A stretch of DNA of 18,303 nucleotides from an uncultured Pleurocapsa sp. (GCA_937884735.1 CAKZYI010000702.1:1-18303); one strand, 5' to 3'; shown: positions 1-8,224, counted from the stretch's first letter. Numbers and translations are program-made. The notes: generated by a model not told the origin, from the sequence alone.

Positions 1-22
1 AAAAAAATATACAAATTCTTAT

Positions 23-1087
23 ATGACTTCATATTTTTCTCCATCTCAGCCCATGTCGTCAAATCCTATCTTTAACCCTGGTGTGGACGATAAGGTAGAA
101 AATCGCTCTATCTGGTTTGGTAATACCACCAACCTAATGCAGCTAAATGATGTGCGTTACTCTTGGGCTACTGGACTGTACCAGCAAATGAGAGAGAATT
201 TTTGGATTCCTCAGAAGTTGGATTTGACTCAAGATGTAACTGACTATTGGAATTTAACCAAAAAAGAACGTCGAGCATATGATGGCATCCTTAGTTATTT
301 AACCTTTTTAGACTCGGTACAAACCTGCAACATTCCTCACATCAAAAGCTGCGTTACTGCTCCAGAGGTGAGCGTATGTATGGCAGAGCAAATTTCCCAA
401 GAAGGGATGCACAATCAAAGTTATCAGTATATTATTGAAACAGTAATACCAGGCGATCGCCGTAGCACTGTTTACGATTTTTGGCGTACTGATAAAGTCT
501 TGGCAGATCGTTGCGAATTTATTGCCAGCATATATCAAAAATACGTCGACAACCCTACTCCCGAAAACTACTTTGTCTCCTTACTAGCCGACTATCTACT
601 AGAAGGAATCTATTTTTACAACGGCTTTATTTATTTTTACAATTTAGCTTCGCGGATGTTGATGCCTGGTAGTGCCGATATTTTCAAAATGATCAATCGA
701 GATGAATTAAGCCACGTGCGACTCTATCAAAAGCTGCTCCCCGAAGCAATGAAGCTCTTTCCTCACTCGGTTGAGCAGATCTATGAAATGTTTGATACTG
801 CCGTGCAGCATGAGTGTCTCTGGACAAACCATATCATCGGTGACAACGTGTTGGGCATTACCGAAGCTAGCACCGAACACTATACTAAGTACATGGCTAA
901 TATGCGTTTACGTTCTATCGGTCTTGAGCCACTATACGCAGATGAGAAATATAAGAAAAGCCCTTACAGACATTTAGAAAGATTTTCTGACACCAAAATA
1001 GAAGGTCATACCAAAGCTAACTTTTTTGAGGCTGGTGTCACTAGCTATGTCATGTCATCAGGTATCTCAGGGTGGGATGAAATTTAA
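23..1087 (+). CDS. nrdB: Ribonucleoside-diphosphate reductase, beta (radical) subunit
   Basis: Small subunit of class I ribonucleotide reductase, which houses the di-iron centre and tyrosyl radical used by the alpha subunit to reduce ribonucleotides for DNA synthesis. Seen in the 354-residue product: the ligand set D97, E127, H130, E194, E228 and H231, and the radical tyrosine Y134 in the segment EGMHNQSY, matching E. coli NrdB E115/H118/Y122. The length is normal for the family. No Shine-Dalgarno precedes ATG 23 and the frame stays open to the window edge. M11 (position 53), just before NPIFNPG where I recall cyanobacterial homologues beginning, is an equally good start. The gene is followed by a strong terminator and is probably transcribed alone or as the last gene of a unit. 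nrdA is not in view. Confidence 0.95.
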   Translation: MTSYFSPSQPMSSNPIFNPGVDDKVENRSIWFGNTTNLMQLNDVRYSWATGLYQQMRENFWIPQKLDLTQDVTDYWNLTKKERRAYDGILSYLTFLDSVQTCNIPHIKSCVTAPEVSVCMAEQISQEGMHNQSYQYIIETVIPGDRRSTVYDFWRTDKVLADRCEFIASIYQKYVDNPTPENYFVSLLADYLLEGIYFYNGFIYFYNLASRMLMPGSADIFKMINRDELSHVRLYQKLLPEAMKLFPHSVEQIYEMFDTAVQHECLWTNHIIGDNVLGITEASTEHYTKYMANMRLRSIGLEPLYADEKYKKSPYRHLERFSDTKIEGHTKANFFEAGVTSYVMSSGISGWDEI

Positions 1088-1121
1088 GGTTTAGCTGCAC
1101 AAAATAAATAATTAATCTACT

Positions 1122-1145
1122 GAGCGTTTCGACGCTCTTTTTTTT
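1122..1145 (+). terminator. Rho-independent terminator of nrdB
   Basis: Perfect 6-bp stem GAGCGT/ACGCTC closed by a stable TTCG tetraloop (1128-1131), followed by eight T residues (1138-1145). It lies 35 bp after the nrdB stop codon. This is a textbook intrinsic terminator in the plus orientation. Confidence 0.9.
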
Positions 1146-1558
1146 ACAATCTATTAACTCCATTAAGATAGTCATCGTCTTCGGACATATATACAAAAAA
1201 ATACTTTGTAATGTATATCAAAATACATAAAGCTATTTTTATTTTTTACTCTAGTTATTTTTTTAGGGCTGTATTGATTTATTTAAATATTTTTTTTAGT
1301 AGTTAAACCATATTTAAAATTAAAAATAACCATGGCATAGTTTTCTAAACGATAAAGATTAAGTAAAATCAAGGAAAATGCCCTTAAGATTTGGTAAATA
1401 CGGAGAGATAAATACTGATTTTTTTGTATTGTAAACTGAGATAGCTACAGTTTATCTTGGATTTCTGTCTTAGAATGAATGTTATTTGTCGGCGCAAATT
1501 CTAAATATCAGTAGATTGATTTAAGTAAAAATATTTATATAATAATTTCAGTTGGCTA
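1146..1558. other. AT-rich intergenic region, no gene seen
   Basis: About 410 bp of very AT-rich DNA between the nrdB terminator and the TPR gene. No reading frame of useful length, tRNA-like or repeat structure was found. It must hold the promoter of the TPR gene. The part around 1190-1240 has imperfect ATATAC/GTATAT inverted similarity that the base composition alone could explain. Confidence 0.6.
1516..1543 (+). promoter_or_regulatory. Possible sigma70-type promoter of the TPR gene
   Basis: TTGATT (1516-1521) and a consensus TATAAT (1538-1543) are separated by 16 bp, just upstream of the ATG at 1559. If used, the transcript would have a leader of only about 10 nt, and the region is AT-rich, so chance is a real alternative. 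Confidence 0.3.
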
Positions 1559-3523
1559 ATGTTCAAGTTATTTAAAAATCTTCTTCCTGCTGAATCTGTC
1601 ACAGACTCTGATTCCGCTCTGGCAACTTCTAAGCCTACCCGATCTAAGTCTTGGGAAACACAAATTGCCCAAGCTGATGCTTTATGGGAACAAGGTAAAT
1701 TAAGTGAAGCTCTGACAATATATGGTTTAGCTATTGAGCAAAATCCTAATTTGTTAGAAATTCAGCAGCGTTTGGCTGGACGATTAAAACAACAAGGAGA
1801 TTTGGCAGTAGCCTATGAAAAATTAGCCACAGGTTTAAAAAATAAAGGAAAAATAGAGCAAGCCGCAAATTACTATCGTCAAGCAATCCACATCAAAGCG
1901 ATAACAGGAAATACCAAAGAGCAATTATTAAAGTCGAGTATTTCCCAAGCCAAAAAACTTCCGATCCCTATTGCTAGTCTCAAAGAAGCGGCATTTTCTT
2001 TTCAACCTTTAGTGAATGCTAATTCCCAGCTAGTGCAAGTTGCATCTGCTCCAGAATCTCGATTGAATATTCAGGCAGAGCCTAGCAACCTATCACCTTC
2101 TTTCTCTTCTCGTCTCAAAGCAGTTAATCCTCAACAAGCCAGAGATATTGATTGGGAAACAGCCCAGGTCTACTTACAAAAAGCATTAGATCACGTGGAA
2201 AAGCAAGAGTGGGAGCAGTCAGCATTTGCCTGCAAACAGGCTACTACAATATTGCCGAATATGGCGGAGGCTTACAAAATTTGGGGTAATGCCTTGCAAA
2301 GAATGGGGAATACCGCAGAAGCAATGTCTTGTTATGCTAAAGCGGTGGAAATAAAACCAAATTTGGCAGAGGTATATGCAGGATTGGGAGATATTTATGC
2401 CGAGCAAGACAAACTACAGCAAGCAGTTAGGCATTATCAAAAGGCGATCATTATTAGACCCAGTACAAAAGTGTATCGAAGTTTAGCCCAAGTTTGGCAA
2501 AAGCTAGGGGATTTGGAGCAAGCACAAGTTAATATTTCCAAAGCTTTAGAATTAGAATCACCCCAAACTTCAACCGAAACTTTAGAGATAATTGCTGATT
2601 CTGAAATGATCGTTGAAGAAAAATCCAAATCCATACGCATTGTGGAAGTTTATTGCAGTATGGCAAGACAGCTAGAGCAGCAAAATGAATGGAAACAAGC
2701 AGCACAATATTATCGCAAAGCATTGGATGTAAGTATGACTTTACCAGTGTTACCACCTCAAGATGCTAAAGCACCAGCAGCAAAATCTAATTTAAACGAG
2801 GCAAATTTAGACAAGGCAAAATTAGAAGACATTAATAGTTTTAATGCTCAAAAACCATATAAGCCACATAAGGCAGAAACCCAGTTAGATAAAGCTATTC
2901 GACGCTACTACAAGCAGTCCAAGCTACAGCCAACCTCTCCAAAAATTCATACTGATTTGGGCAATTTATACTCAAGAAAAGGAAAATGGCAATATGCGAT
3001 CGCTTGTTACCGCAAGGCAATCAATCTAAAACCCGACTATGCTAGCGCACATTTAAATTATGCCAGAGTCTTATTAAAAATAGGCAAGAAAGCTGAATTT
3101 ATTCAAAAAATGAAGTTAGCCTTAAATATGCAGCCCAAAATAGGTTCGGCATTAGATCGCTTTTATTTGGCTAATGCTCTAGTAGAGGAGGGTGAATACA
3201 AGCAGTCTGTAAGTTTTTACTATAAAGCCATCGCTCTTAATCCCAAATTTGTTCAAGCCTATCATCGTGCAGCGGAGGTTTTAAATCAACAAGGCAAACA
3301 CGAACAGGCGATAAAATTTTTGAAACAGGGAATTAGTAGAAACCCCCAGGATGTAGAATCTTTTTATCTCTTGGGTCAACAGTTTGAATCAATTGATAAT
3401 TGGGATAATGCCGTTAAAACTTTTAGTAGGGTACTTCAGTTAGAACCCCAATTTCCTGGGGCATCTCAAAAGTTGAATCATGCTCTAGCAAACAAATTAA
3501 AGTTTAGTAAAGTTAAGTCTTAG
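1559..3523 (+). CDS. Tetratricopeptide repeat (TPR) protein
   Basis: A 654-residue protein made largely of TPR helical hairpins and likely a protein-protein interaction scaffold. Repeats are visible at about residues 31-112, 197-335, 363-392 and 441-640, with typical units such as EAMSCYAKAVEIKPNLAEVY and YAIACYRKAINLKP. The stretches between (about 120-195 and 393-440) are low-complexity linkers rich in S, A, N, K and Q. There is no signal peptide, no membrane segment, and no glycosyltransferase, sulfotransferase or kinase domain, although cyanobacterial TPR proteins often carry one. The partner and pathway are unknown. The ATG at 1559 lacks a Shine-Dalgarno, but the MFKLFKNLLP start looks natural. 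It has its own terminator and is probably monocistronic. Confidence 0.9.
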   Translation: MFKLFKNLLPAESVTDSDSALATSKPTRSKSWETQIAQADALWEQGKLSEALTIYGLAIEQNPNLLEIQQRLAGRLKQQGDLAVAYEKLATGLKNKGKIEQAANYYRQAIHIKAITGNTKEQLLKSSISQAKKLPIPIASLKEAAFSFQPLVNANSQLVQVASAPESRLNIQAEPSNLSPSFSSRLKAVNPQQARDIDWETAQVYLQKALDHVEKQEWEQSAFACKQATTILPNMAEAYKIWGNALQRMGNTAEAMSCYAKAVEIKPNLAEVYAGLGDIYAEQDKLQQAVRHYQKAIIIRPSTKVYRSLAQVWQKLGDLEQAQVNISKALELESPQTSTETLEIIADSEMIVEEKSKSIRIVEVYCSMARQLEQQNEWKQAAQYYRKALDVSMTLPVLPPQDAKAPAAKSNLNEANLDKAKLEDINSFNAQKPYKPHKAETQLDKAIRRYYKQSKLQPTSPKIHTDLGNLYSRKGKWQYAIACYRKAINLKPDYASAHLNYARVLLKIGKKAEFIQKMKLALNMQPKIGSALDRFYLANALVEEGEYKQSVSFYYKAIALNPKFVQAYHRAAEVLNQQGKHEQAIKFLKQGISRNPQDVESFYLLGQQFESIDNWDNAVKTFSRVLQLEPQFPGASQKLNHALANKLKFSKVKS

Positions 3524-3576
3524 CTACCTATTGGTAATTTGTGACAAGTTAAGCTAATTTTTTGCTCATCAAGTAC

Positions 3577-3612
3577 ACGCCCCGCATAGCGAGGCGTTTA
3601 GTTTATTTTTAA
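3577..3612 (+). terminator. Rho-independent terminator of the TPR gene
   Basis: Stem ACGCC-C-CGC / GCG-A-GGCGT (3577-3585 with 3589-3597), one C/A mismatch, loop ATA, followed by a T-rich tail (TTTAGTTTATTTTT). The hairpin starts 53 bp after the TPR stop codon. The tail is on the plus side only, so it should not terminate the opposing rdgB transcript. Confidence 0.75.
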
Positions 3613-3682
3613 ACACTACATATAGATTAAAGGAAAAAAGAACTGTTTATAGGTTAAAAGTGCTAGTAAGCCAACGAAACCT

Positions 3683-3710
3683 GTTACTCGTTACCTGTTA
3701 CCCGTTACCC
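3683..3710. repeat. Heptamer tandem repeat (STRR type), 4 units
   Basis: Four head-to-tail 7-mers: GTTACTC, GTTACCT, GTTACCC, GTTACCC. Short tandemly repeated repetitive sequences with 7-bp periodicity are known from cyanobacterial genomes. This array lies between the convergent TPR and rdgB genes. Confidence 0.75.
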
Positions 3711-3765
3711 AAAAGCGAGTTGATGTTATGCCCTTGTGGTACAAACGGTATAAAGCGTTAACTTG

Positions 3766-4353
3766 TCACCCATGCCTATTGGCTGTTAGCTTTTTAAATT
3801 CTGGCATCAGTTGAGCAAAGGCGATACCGCGATGGCTAATTCTGCTTTTAGTCTCTGGTGACATCTCGGCGAATGTTTGGTCTTCCCCAGGCACATAAAA
3901 AACGGGATCGTAACCAAAACCACCATTTCCACTAGGAGAAGTTAATATTTCCCCTGCACATATACATTCCGTTTGTAGATCAATTTTACATTCATGGTTA
4001 GCAATTGCGATCGCACAGATAAATTTTGCCTTTCTATCTTCTGTATTCCCCAATTCTCTTAACAAGCGACCAATTCGATCTTCGTCTGTTTTTCCATACC
4101 GCGATGAATATAATCCTGGCGCACCATCAAGGGCATTTACGGCTAAACCAGAATCATCAGCAATAGACCATTTGCCCAACGCTTTGGCTACTTCTGAGGC
4201 TTTTAACCGAGCATTGGCGACAAAAGTTGTTCCTGTCTCTTCTATGTCTAATTCTTTGGGTTTCAGTTCCAACTCCCAAGGCAAACCTGTGAGATATTCC
4301 TGCATTTCGTTTAATTTGCCAGGATTACCTGTAGCGACTACTAATTTTTGCAC
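3766..4353 (-). CDS. rdgB: XTP/dITP pyrophosphatase (RdgB/HAM1 family)
   Basis: A cytoplasmic house-cleaning enzyme that hydrolyses non-canonical purine nucleotides (dITP, XTP) to monophosphate and pyrophosphate, keeping them out of DNA and RNA. Family motifs are all visible in 195 residues: ATGNPGKL at 7-14 (nucleotide binding), ETGTTFVANARLKA from 39, DDSGL at 66-70 carrying the catalytic Asp pair, SGNGGFGYDPVF at 141-152, and SHRGIA at 173-178. The length is standard. The start is GTG at 4353; the only upstream codons before an in-frame TAA (4378-4380) contain no ATG, GTG or TTG, so GTG is well supported. It follows the M16 peptidase gene by 84 bp on the same strand and is probably co-transcribed. 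Confidence 0.95.
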   Translation of the reverse strand: MQKLVVATGNPGKLNEMQEYLTGLPWELELKPKELDIEETGTTFVANARLKASEVAKALGKWSIADDSGLAVNALDGAPGLYSSRYGKTDEDRIGRLLRELGNTEDRKAKFICAIAIANHECKIDLQTECICAGEILTSPSGNGGFGYDPVFYVPGEDQTFAEMSPETKSRISHRGIAFAQLMPEFKKLTANRHG

Positions 4354-4437
4354 TGTTGAAAATATATTGACGATCTCTTATTATTTCTTGCTCAATACTA
4401 CCTCATCTATACCCACTATCCCAATTACCCCAGTCAA

Positions 4438-5712
4438 CTACATTGGCTTTAACACCGTAATAGCATAGCTTTCTGGAGATAAATAGCGTAGTGCTATAGA
4501 CTGCAATTGTTCTGGTTGAAATTTACTGACAATTTGAGGATATAAAGCCGAATCAGCAGCGGTGGCAATAATATTATAAAAGCCGTAAATATTAGCCAAC
4601 TGACTAGGGGTTTCAGTGGAAAAAATATAGTCATTAATTAGTTGACGCTTTGCCCTCAGAATTTCTGTTTCAGAAATAAGATGGTGTTGCAATTGGTTGA
4701 GGCGATCTCTAACAATACCCTCAACCATTGCTAAATTCTCCGTTTCTAGCCAAGCGTTAATGGTGAAGAGACTAGAATCTTTTTGCAGGGAGAAGTTACA
4801 GTCAATATCCATTACCAACTGTCGTTCTTCCCGCAGCTCTCTCACTAAACCCGAACTGCGTCCGCCTGCTAAAATAAGGGCAATTAAATCTAAGGCAATT
4901 GCTTCAATTAAACAGTCTGAACCAGGACATACCCAAGCCATCAAAAGACGAGCTTGCTCAATTCGAGGAAGATGCAATTCCTGACGGCGAATTGCCATCG
5001 CCTTGGGTTCTGCTTCCACTAATACAGGAGGGCATTCAGAACGAACGCTAAAGTCGCTAAAATTGTCATGAACCAAGGTTAAAGCTTGTTCTTGCTCAAT
5101 TCCGCCAACAATCACTATGGTCATGTTTTCTGGCTGATAATGAGTCCGATGGAAACAACGCATATGATCGGGAGTCTGCTCTAGCAAAACTTCTTTTTCA
5201 CCCAAGTTTGGTCGTCGGTAAGGATGACACTGATAGGTATTTTGACACAAAGCTTGAAAACCCAAAAAATCTGGGTCGTTATGACTAGAGTAAATTTCTT
5301 CAATTACTACCTCTCGTTCTCGAATAAACTCTTCATCAGGAATATTTGCCCGTAGTAATATATCTGCCAGTGCTGGTAGAGTCTGCTTTAAATGAGAGGA
5401 AGCAGTAGTCAGATAAAAATGAGCATAATCATAGCTGGTAGCTGCGTTAGCGATGCCCCCAGTGTTTTCAATCAACCAATCAAATTCTCCTACTGTTACA
5501 TTGGGAGAGCCTTTGAAGATCATGTGTTCCAAAAAATGAGCCATTCCTGACCATTCTTGAGGCTCTGCGATCGCACCAGCTTCAACCCAGACATCAGTTA
5601 CTACAACAGGAGTTGCGGGCAGATACTGATGTATAACAGTCAGACCGTTGTTTAACTGAAACGTTTGGGCGTTAAACTTGGCTGTATACAGAGATTCTGA
5701 TAGTTTTGGCAT
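4438..5712 (-). CDS. M16 family (pitrilysin/MPP-like) zinc metallopeptidase
   Basis: A 424-residue insulinase-type peptidase. The inverted zinc motif HFLEH is at 59-63 (ligands H59 and H63, catalytic E62), and the third ligand is a Glu of the IEEI segment near 138-139, the expected 75-76 residues downstream. The M16 C-terminal domain follows (about 170-424). All catalytic residues are present, so this is the active rather than the degenerate kind of subunit. Cyanobacteria often have two adjacent M16 genes, but here there is one; a partner could be elsewhere or the protein may be a homodimer. There is no clear signal peptide. ATG 5712 has no obvious Shine-Dalgarno. The gene sits upstream of rdgB, probably as one operon, and downstream of an intergenic segment rich in inverted repeats. 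Confidence 0.92.
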   Translation of the reverse strand: MPKLSESLYTAKFNAQTFQLNNGLTVIHQYLPATPVVVTDVWVEAGAIAEPQEWSGMAHFLEHMIFKGSPNVTVGEFDWLIENTGGIANAATSYDYAHFYLTTASSHLKQTLPALADILLRANIPDEEFIREREVVIEEIYSSHNDPDFLGFQALCQNTYQCHPYRRPNLGEKEVLLEQTPDHMRCFHRTHYQPENMTIVIVGGIEQEQALTLVHDNFSDFSVRSECPPVLVEAEPKAMAIRRQELHLPRIEQARLLMAWVCPGSDCLIEAIALDLIALILAGGRSSGLVRELREERQLVMDIDCNFSLQKDSSLFTINAWLETENLAMVEGIVRDRLNQLQHHLISETEILRAKRQLINDYIFSTETPSQLANIYGFYNIIATAADSALYPQIVSKFQPEQLQSIALRYLSPESYAITVLKPM

Positions 5713-6075
5713 TAAATAGCTAAATTAGCATTGTTAATAGCACATCATACCTTCTACAGAATGGCAACCTTGTTACATTTTTAACAGTTTTCGATTTATT
5801 TCAACCTGAAAACCAGACAGCCCACCGCCACGCCGTTTTACCTAAGTTTATGACCTGGAAGTCCAGGGTGGGAATTGGCCGCTCAAGTATCCATTTCCGA
5901 GAGCTAGCTCGGTATACTTCCACAAGAACTATTGCTATTCCCTTCATAAATCAAGCATAGATCAATAAACTTGGAAGGTAGTCACCAACGCGGTAGTGGT
6001 ACTTTATATATGATAGTCAGTTTTACAAATTTAGCAAGAGGCAATTTAAAAGATGAAGAGCTAGGAACAAGCAAT
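5713..6075. other. Intergenic segment rich in inverted repeats; candidate structured leader or small RNA
   Basis: No protein-coding frame. Inverted repeats follow each other closely: TGTTA/TAACA (5771-5786); GTTTTC/GAAAAC (5787-5813); CCCACC/GGTGGG (5821-5872) enclosing CCTGG/CCAGG (5854-5867); AAGTAT/ATACTT (5885-5919) enclosing CCGAG/CTCGG (5897-5912); and AGT-C-ACCA/TGGTACT near 5980-6002. On the minus strand it lies between the aldolase terminator and the M16 ATG, and a TATAAA box (complement of 6003-6008) could start a transcript of about 285 nt ahead of the M16 gene. I could not match it to any RNA family I know (6S, tmRNA, RNase P RNA, SRP RNA or common riboswitches). Confidence 0.45.
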
Positions 6076-6106
6076 AAAAAAATGAGCAGTTTTGAAAACC
6101 ACTCAT
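6076..6106 (-). terminator. Rho-independent terminator of the aldolase gene
   Basis: On the minus strand, ATGAGTGGTTTT pairs with AAAACTGCTCAT (12 bp including two G-T wobbles, innermost pairs opening to form the loop), directly followed by TTTTTTTATT. It lies 45 bp beyond the aldolase stop codon. Confidence 0.85.
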
Positions 6107-6150
6107 TTCAATCAATTAATTCAATTTACTTCTATATTTGACTCGACGTT

Positions 6151-7230
6151 CTATACAGAAACAGTTTTTTTGTTGCTAGTAGACAATTCACCTTTGGCAT
6201 ATTTAGCAGCATAATCATCCAAGGAAACTTGCTTGATTTTACTGGCGTTTCCAGCAGTTCCAAAAGCTTCATAACGTCTGAGACATACAGTTTTCATGTA
6301 TGCAATAGAAGGCTTGAGGAAATGGCGGGGGTCAAAGTTAGCAGGATCTTTGGCTGCGGCTTCGCGAATAGCAGCAGTGATAGCCAAACGATTGTCAGTA
6401 TCGATGTTAACTTTGCGAACACCACTTTTGATGCCTTTTTGAATTTCTTCTACAGGTACACCATAAGTTTCAGGAATTTTACCACCATTAGCGTTGATGA
6501 TGTCAATCCACTCTTGAGGTACGGAAGAAGAGCCGTGCATTACTAAGTGAACGTTGGGTAGACGACGGTGAATTTCTTCAATTCTACTAATAGCTAGAAT
6601 TTCGCCAGTAGGTTTGCGAGTGAATTTATAAGCACCGTGACTAGTACCAATAGCAACAGCCAAAGCATCTACTTGAGTACGCTCAACGAATTCTACTGCT
6701 TCATCGGGGTCGGTTAGAAGTTGGTCTTTGCTTAGAGTTCCTTCAAAGCCGTGTCCATCTTCGGCTTCACCTTGACCAGTTTCTAGTGAACCCAAACAAC
6801 CTAGTTCGCCTTCAACACTAGCACCAACAGAGTGAGCTACTTTGACTACTTCTGCGGTTACGTTGACGTTGTATTCGAAACTAGCAGGAGTCTTAGCATC
6901 TGCTTCTAGAGAACCATCCATCATGACGCTAGTAAAACCATTACGAATTGCAGAATAGCAAGTTGCAGGGCTGTTTCCATGATCCTGGTGCATTGCGATG
7001 GGAAGATGGGGATAACTTTCCGCTGCTGCTAATACTAGGTGACGTAGGAAATTTTCTCCAGCGTATTTGCGTGCGCCACGAGAAGCTTGCAAGATAACTG
7101 GGCTGTCAGCTTCGTTAGCAGCTTCCATAATGGAGATAATTTGCTCCATATTGTTGACATTATAAGCAGGAATACCGTAGTCATTCTCTGCCGCGTGTTC
7201 TAAAAGCAAACGCATTGGGACGAGCGCCAT
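6151..7230 (-). CDS. fbaA: Class II fructose-1,6-bisphosphate aldolase (Calvin cycle type)
   Basis: A zinc-dependent aldolase that condenses dihydroxyacetone phosphate with glyceraldehyde 3-phosphate or erythrose 4-phosphate in the Calvin cycle and in glycolysis/gluconeogenesis. The 359-residue product shows HQDHGNSP at 81-88 (catalytic D83, zinc ligand H84), GSLEADAKTP at 106-115, VEGELGCLGS at 139-148, GTSHGAYKF at 195-203 (zinc ligand H198), MHGSSSVP at 231-238 (zinc ligand H232; phosphate-binding GSS), and NIDTDNR at 275-281. The length fits the long cyanobacterial and plastid-related class II form. The start at 7230 is fixed by a strong Shine-Dalgarno 6 nt upstream. It is flanked by its own terminator and probably monocistronic and highly expressed. 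Confidence 0.96.
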   Translation of the reverse strand: MALVPMRLLLEHAAENDYGIPAYNVNNMEQIISIMEAANEADSPVILQASRGARKYAGENFLRHLVLAAAESYPHLPIAMHQDHGNSPATCYSAIRNGFTSVMMDGSLEADAKTPASFEYNVNVTAEVVKVAHSVGASVEGELGCLGSLETGQGEAEDGHGFEGTLSKDQLLTDPDEAVEFVERTQVDALAVAIGTSHGAYKFTRKPTGEILAISRIEEIHRRLPNVHLVMHGSSSVPQEWIDIINANGGKIPETYGVPVEEIQKGIKSGVRKVNIDTDNRLAITAAIREAAAKDPANFDPRHFLKPSIAYMKTVCLRRYEAFGTAGNASKIKQVSLDDYAAKYAKGELSTSNKKTVSV

Positions 7231-7236
7231 ATATAT

Positions 7237-7243
7237 TCTCCTT
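7237..7243 (-). promoter_or_regulatory. Strong ribosome binding site of the aldolase gene
   Basis: The complement reads AAGGAGA, ending 6 nt before the ATG at 7230. It is the only clear Shine-Dalgarno I see in the window and suits a highly translated Calvin-cycle enzyme. Confidence 0.8.
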
Positions 7244-7351
7244 AATTTATATTCTTGTCAAATAGTCAAGTTTTTAAGAAATTTTAACTTCTTATGTGTC
7301 AATCTTAAGATATTTTTTACATCTATACTAATTTAATTTGCTACTGCATCT

Positions 7352-7384
7352 AAAAAAAGCCAATTTAAACTGTTTTTAATGGTT
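7352..7384 (-). terminator. Probable terminator of the Crp-like regulator gene
   Basis: On the minus strand, CCATTAAA pairs with TTTAAATTGG, with two single-base bulges, and runs into CTTTTTTTAG. It is about 75 bp past the regulator stop codon at 7460 and upstream of the aldolase. The stem is AT-rich and imperfect, so the call is moderate. Confidence 0.45.
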
Positions 7385-7414
7385 CCAAAACTGGGTGTAT
7401 GTGCAATTTTAAAA

Positions 7415-7444
7415 TTATTTTTAGGGATTTTATTTTTAGGGATT
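7415..7444. repeat. Perfect 15-bp tandem duplication
   Basis: TTATTTTTAGGGATT occurs twice head to tail (7415-7429 and 7430-7444), ending 15 bp from the regulator stop codon. It looks like a recent slippage duplication and no function is evident. Confidence 0.75.
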
Positions 7445-7459
7445 ATTCATGATTTTAAG

Positions 7460-8182
7460 TTATGTTCTACGGCTATTTTTAATCTCCTTGAGACTATTAA
7501 CACAAATTGAGTTATCGTCTTTAATCGAAATTATGCCTTGACGACGCAATTTTCCCATCAACCTAGTTACGGTAACTCGAGTAGAGCCGATCGCACTGCC
7601 AATTTGAGCGTGGGTTAGAGTATAGGGTAGACAATATTCTAGGTCAGATTCTTCACCATATTCTTCCACCAACAGAGTTAGAAAGCTAGTTAGGCGATCT
7701 ATAGTTCGTCTTTGACCCAAAGCACTCAACCACAGCAATTTTCTTTGATGCTGATGGCGAAAAGCGTGATATATTTCTTGACGAAAATCTGGCCATTGTT
7801 CCAAATCTTGCCAGTAAAGCCATGCTACTTGAGTATAATCAACATGGGCATAAGCTTGAATAGTGAAAACAGAGTGAGACAAGACCTCGAAAGGCTTTTG
7901 TGCTGAAATAAACCCCAAAAAAGCTCTTTCAATATCTTCTACTGACTCTAGATCGTCTAATTCAGTTGATTCGACTAAGGAATGATCTTTTGTTTGATTT
8001 TGAGCTTCGCTAACTAAACGGACTGCGCCTTGATTAACTAGATAGATTAATTCGGGACGAACGGGGATTTGATCGTCTTTACGAAAAATGCGATCGCGAT
8101 AGTGGGTTTGCGCCCAGTCCATGATAGTTTTCCAGGTCAAAATTGGACGAGATTCCTCGGAGGATTGATCGGAAAATTGCAT
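7460..8182 (-). CDS. Crp/Fnr family transcriptional regulator, NtcA-like HTH
   Basis: About 240 residues. Counting from an alternative TTG start at 8194, residues 30-140 resemble a divergent cNMP-binding-like beta roll, about 140-170 the dimerisation helix, and 189-225 a winged HTH whose recognition part GSTRVTVTRL is the same type as that of NtcA. It is not NtcA itself: it is longer, the sensory domain is very different, and the usual cyclic-nucleotide binding signature (GE...RSA) is not visible, so the effector is unknown. I prefer ATG 8182 over the TTG four codons upstream. Neither start has a clear Shine-Dalgarno. The next gene starts divergently about 42 bp away, so the promoters must overlap and joint or autoregulation is plausible. 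Confidence 0.85.
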   Translation of the reverse strand: MQFSDQSSEESRPILTWKTIMDWAQTHYRDRIFRKDDQIPVRPELIYLVNQGAVRLVSEAQNQTKDHSLVESTELDDLESVEDIERAFLGFISAQKPFEVLSHSVFTIQAYAHVDYTQVAWLYWQDLEQWPDFRQEIYHAFRHQHQRKLLWLSALGQRRTIDRLTSFLTLLVEEYGEESDLEYCLPYTLTHAQIGSAIGSTRVTVTRLMGKLRRQGIISIKDDNSICVNSLKEIKNSRRT

Positions 8183-8224
8183 AGTAGAAGGCAAAATAAA
8201 AAGTCAACGCATATTTGATTCTAC

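Larger units (their letters stand above)
3541..3769. repeat. 229-bp segment bounded by a perfect 12-bp inverted repeat
   Basis: GTGACAAGTTAA at 3541-3552 is the exact reverse complement of TTAACTTGTCAC at 3758-3769. A third copy of the same 12-mer sits at about 14589-14600. The segment contains the TPR-gene terminator and a heptamer array, and its right end overlaps the rdgB stop codon (3766-3768). It encodes no protein that I can see. It could be a miniature mobile element or simply two copies of a dispersed extragenic repeat in opposite orientation. Confidence 0.5.

Noticed and set aside
453..460. GCGATCGC copies as a restriction or regulatory system specific to this locus
   Set aside because: They are the HIP1 octamer, spread through coding regions across the window as in many cyanobacterial genomes.
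1381..1434. An 18-codon frame starting at an ATG in the nrdB/TPR gap
   Set aside because: Too short, with no ribosome binding site and no recognisable feature.
3683..3710. GTTACCC repeats as a CRISPR remnant
   Set aside because: The unit is 7 bp and directly tandem with no spacers, and no cas genes are present.
4172..4468. Plus-strand reading frame across the rdgB start and the M16 gene end
   Set aside because: It lies opposite rdgB and the intergenic gap, has Ser/Thr/Pro-rich low-information sequence, and no ribosome binding site.
5897..5912. CCGAG/CTCGG hairpin as a terminator
   Set aside because: There is no T-tract on either strand, and the aldolase already has a clear terminator at 6076-6106.
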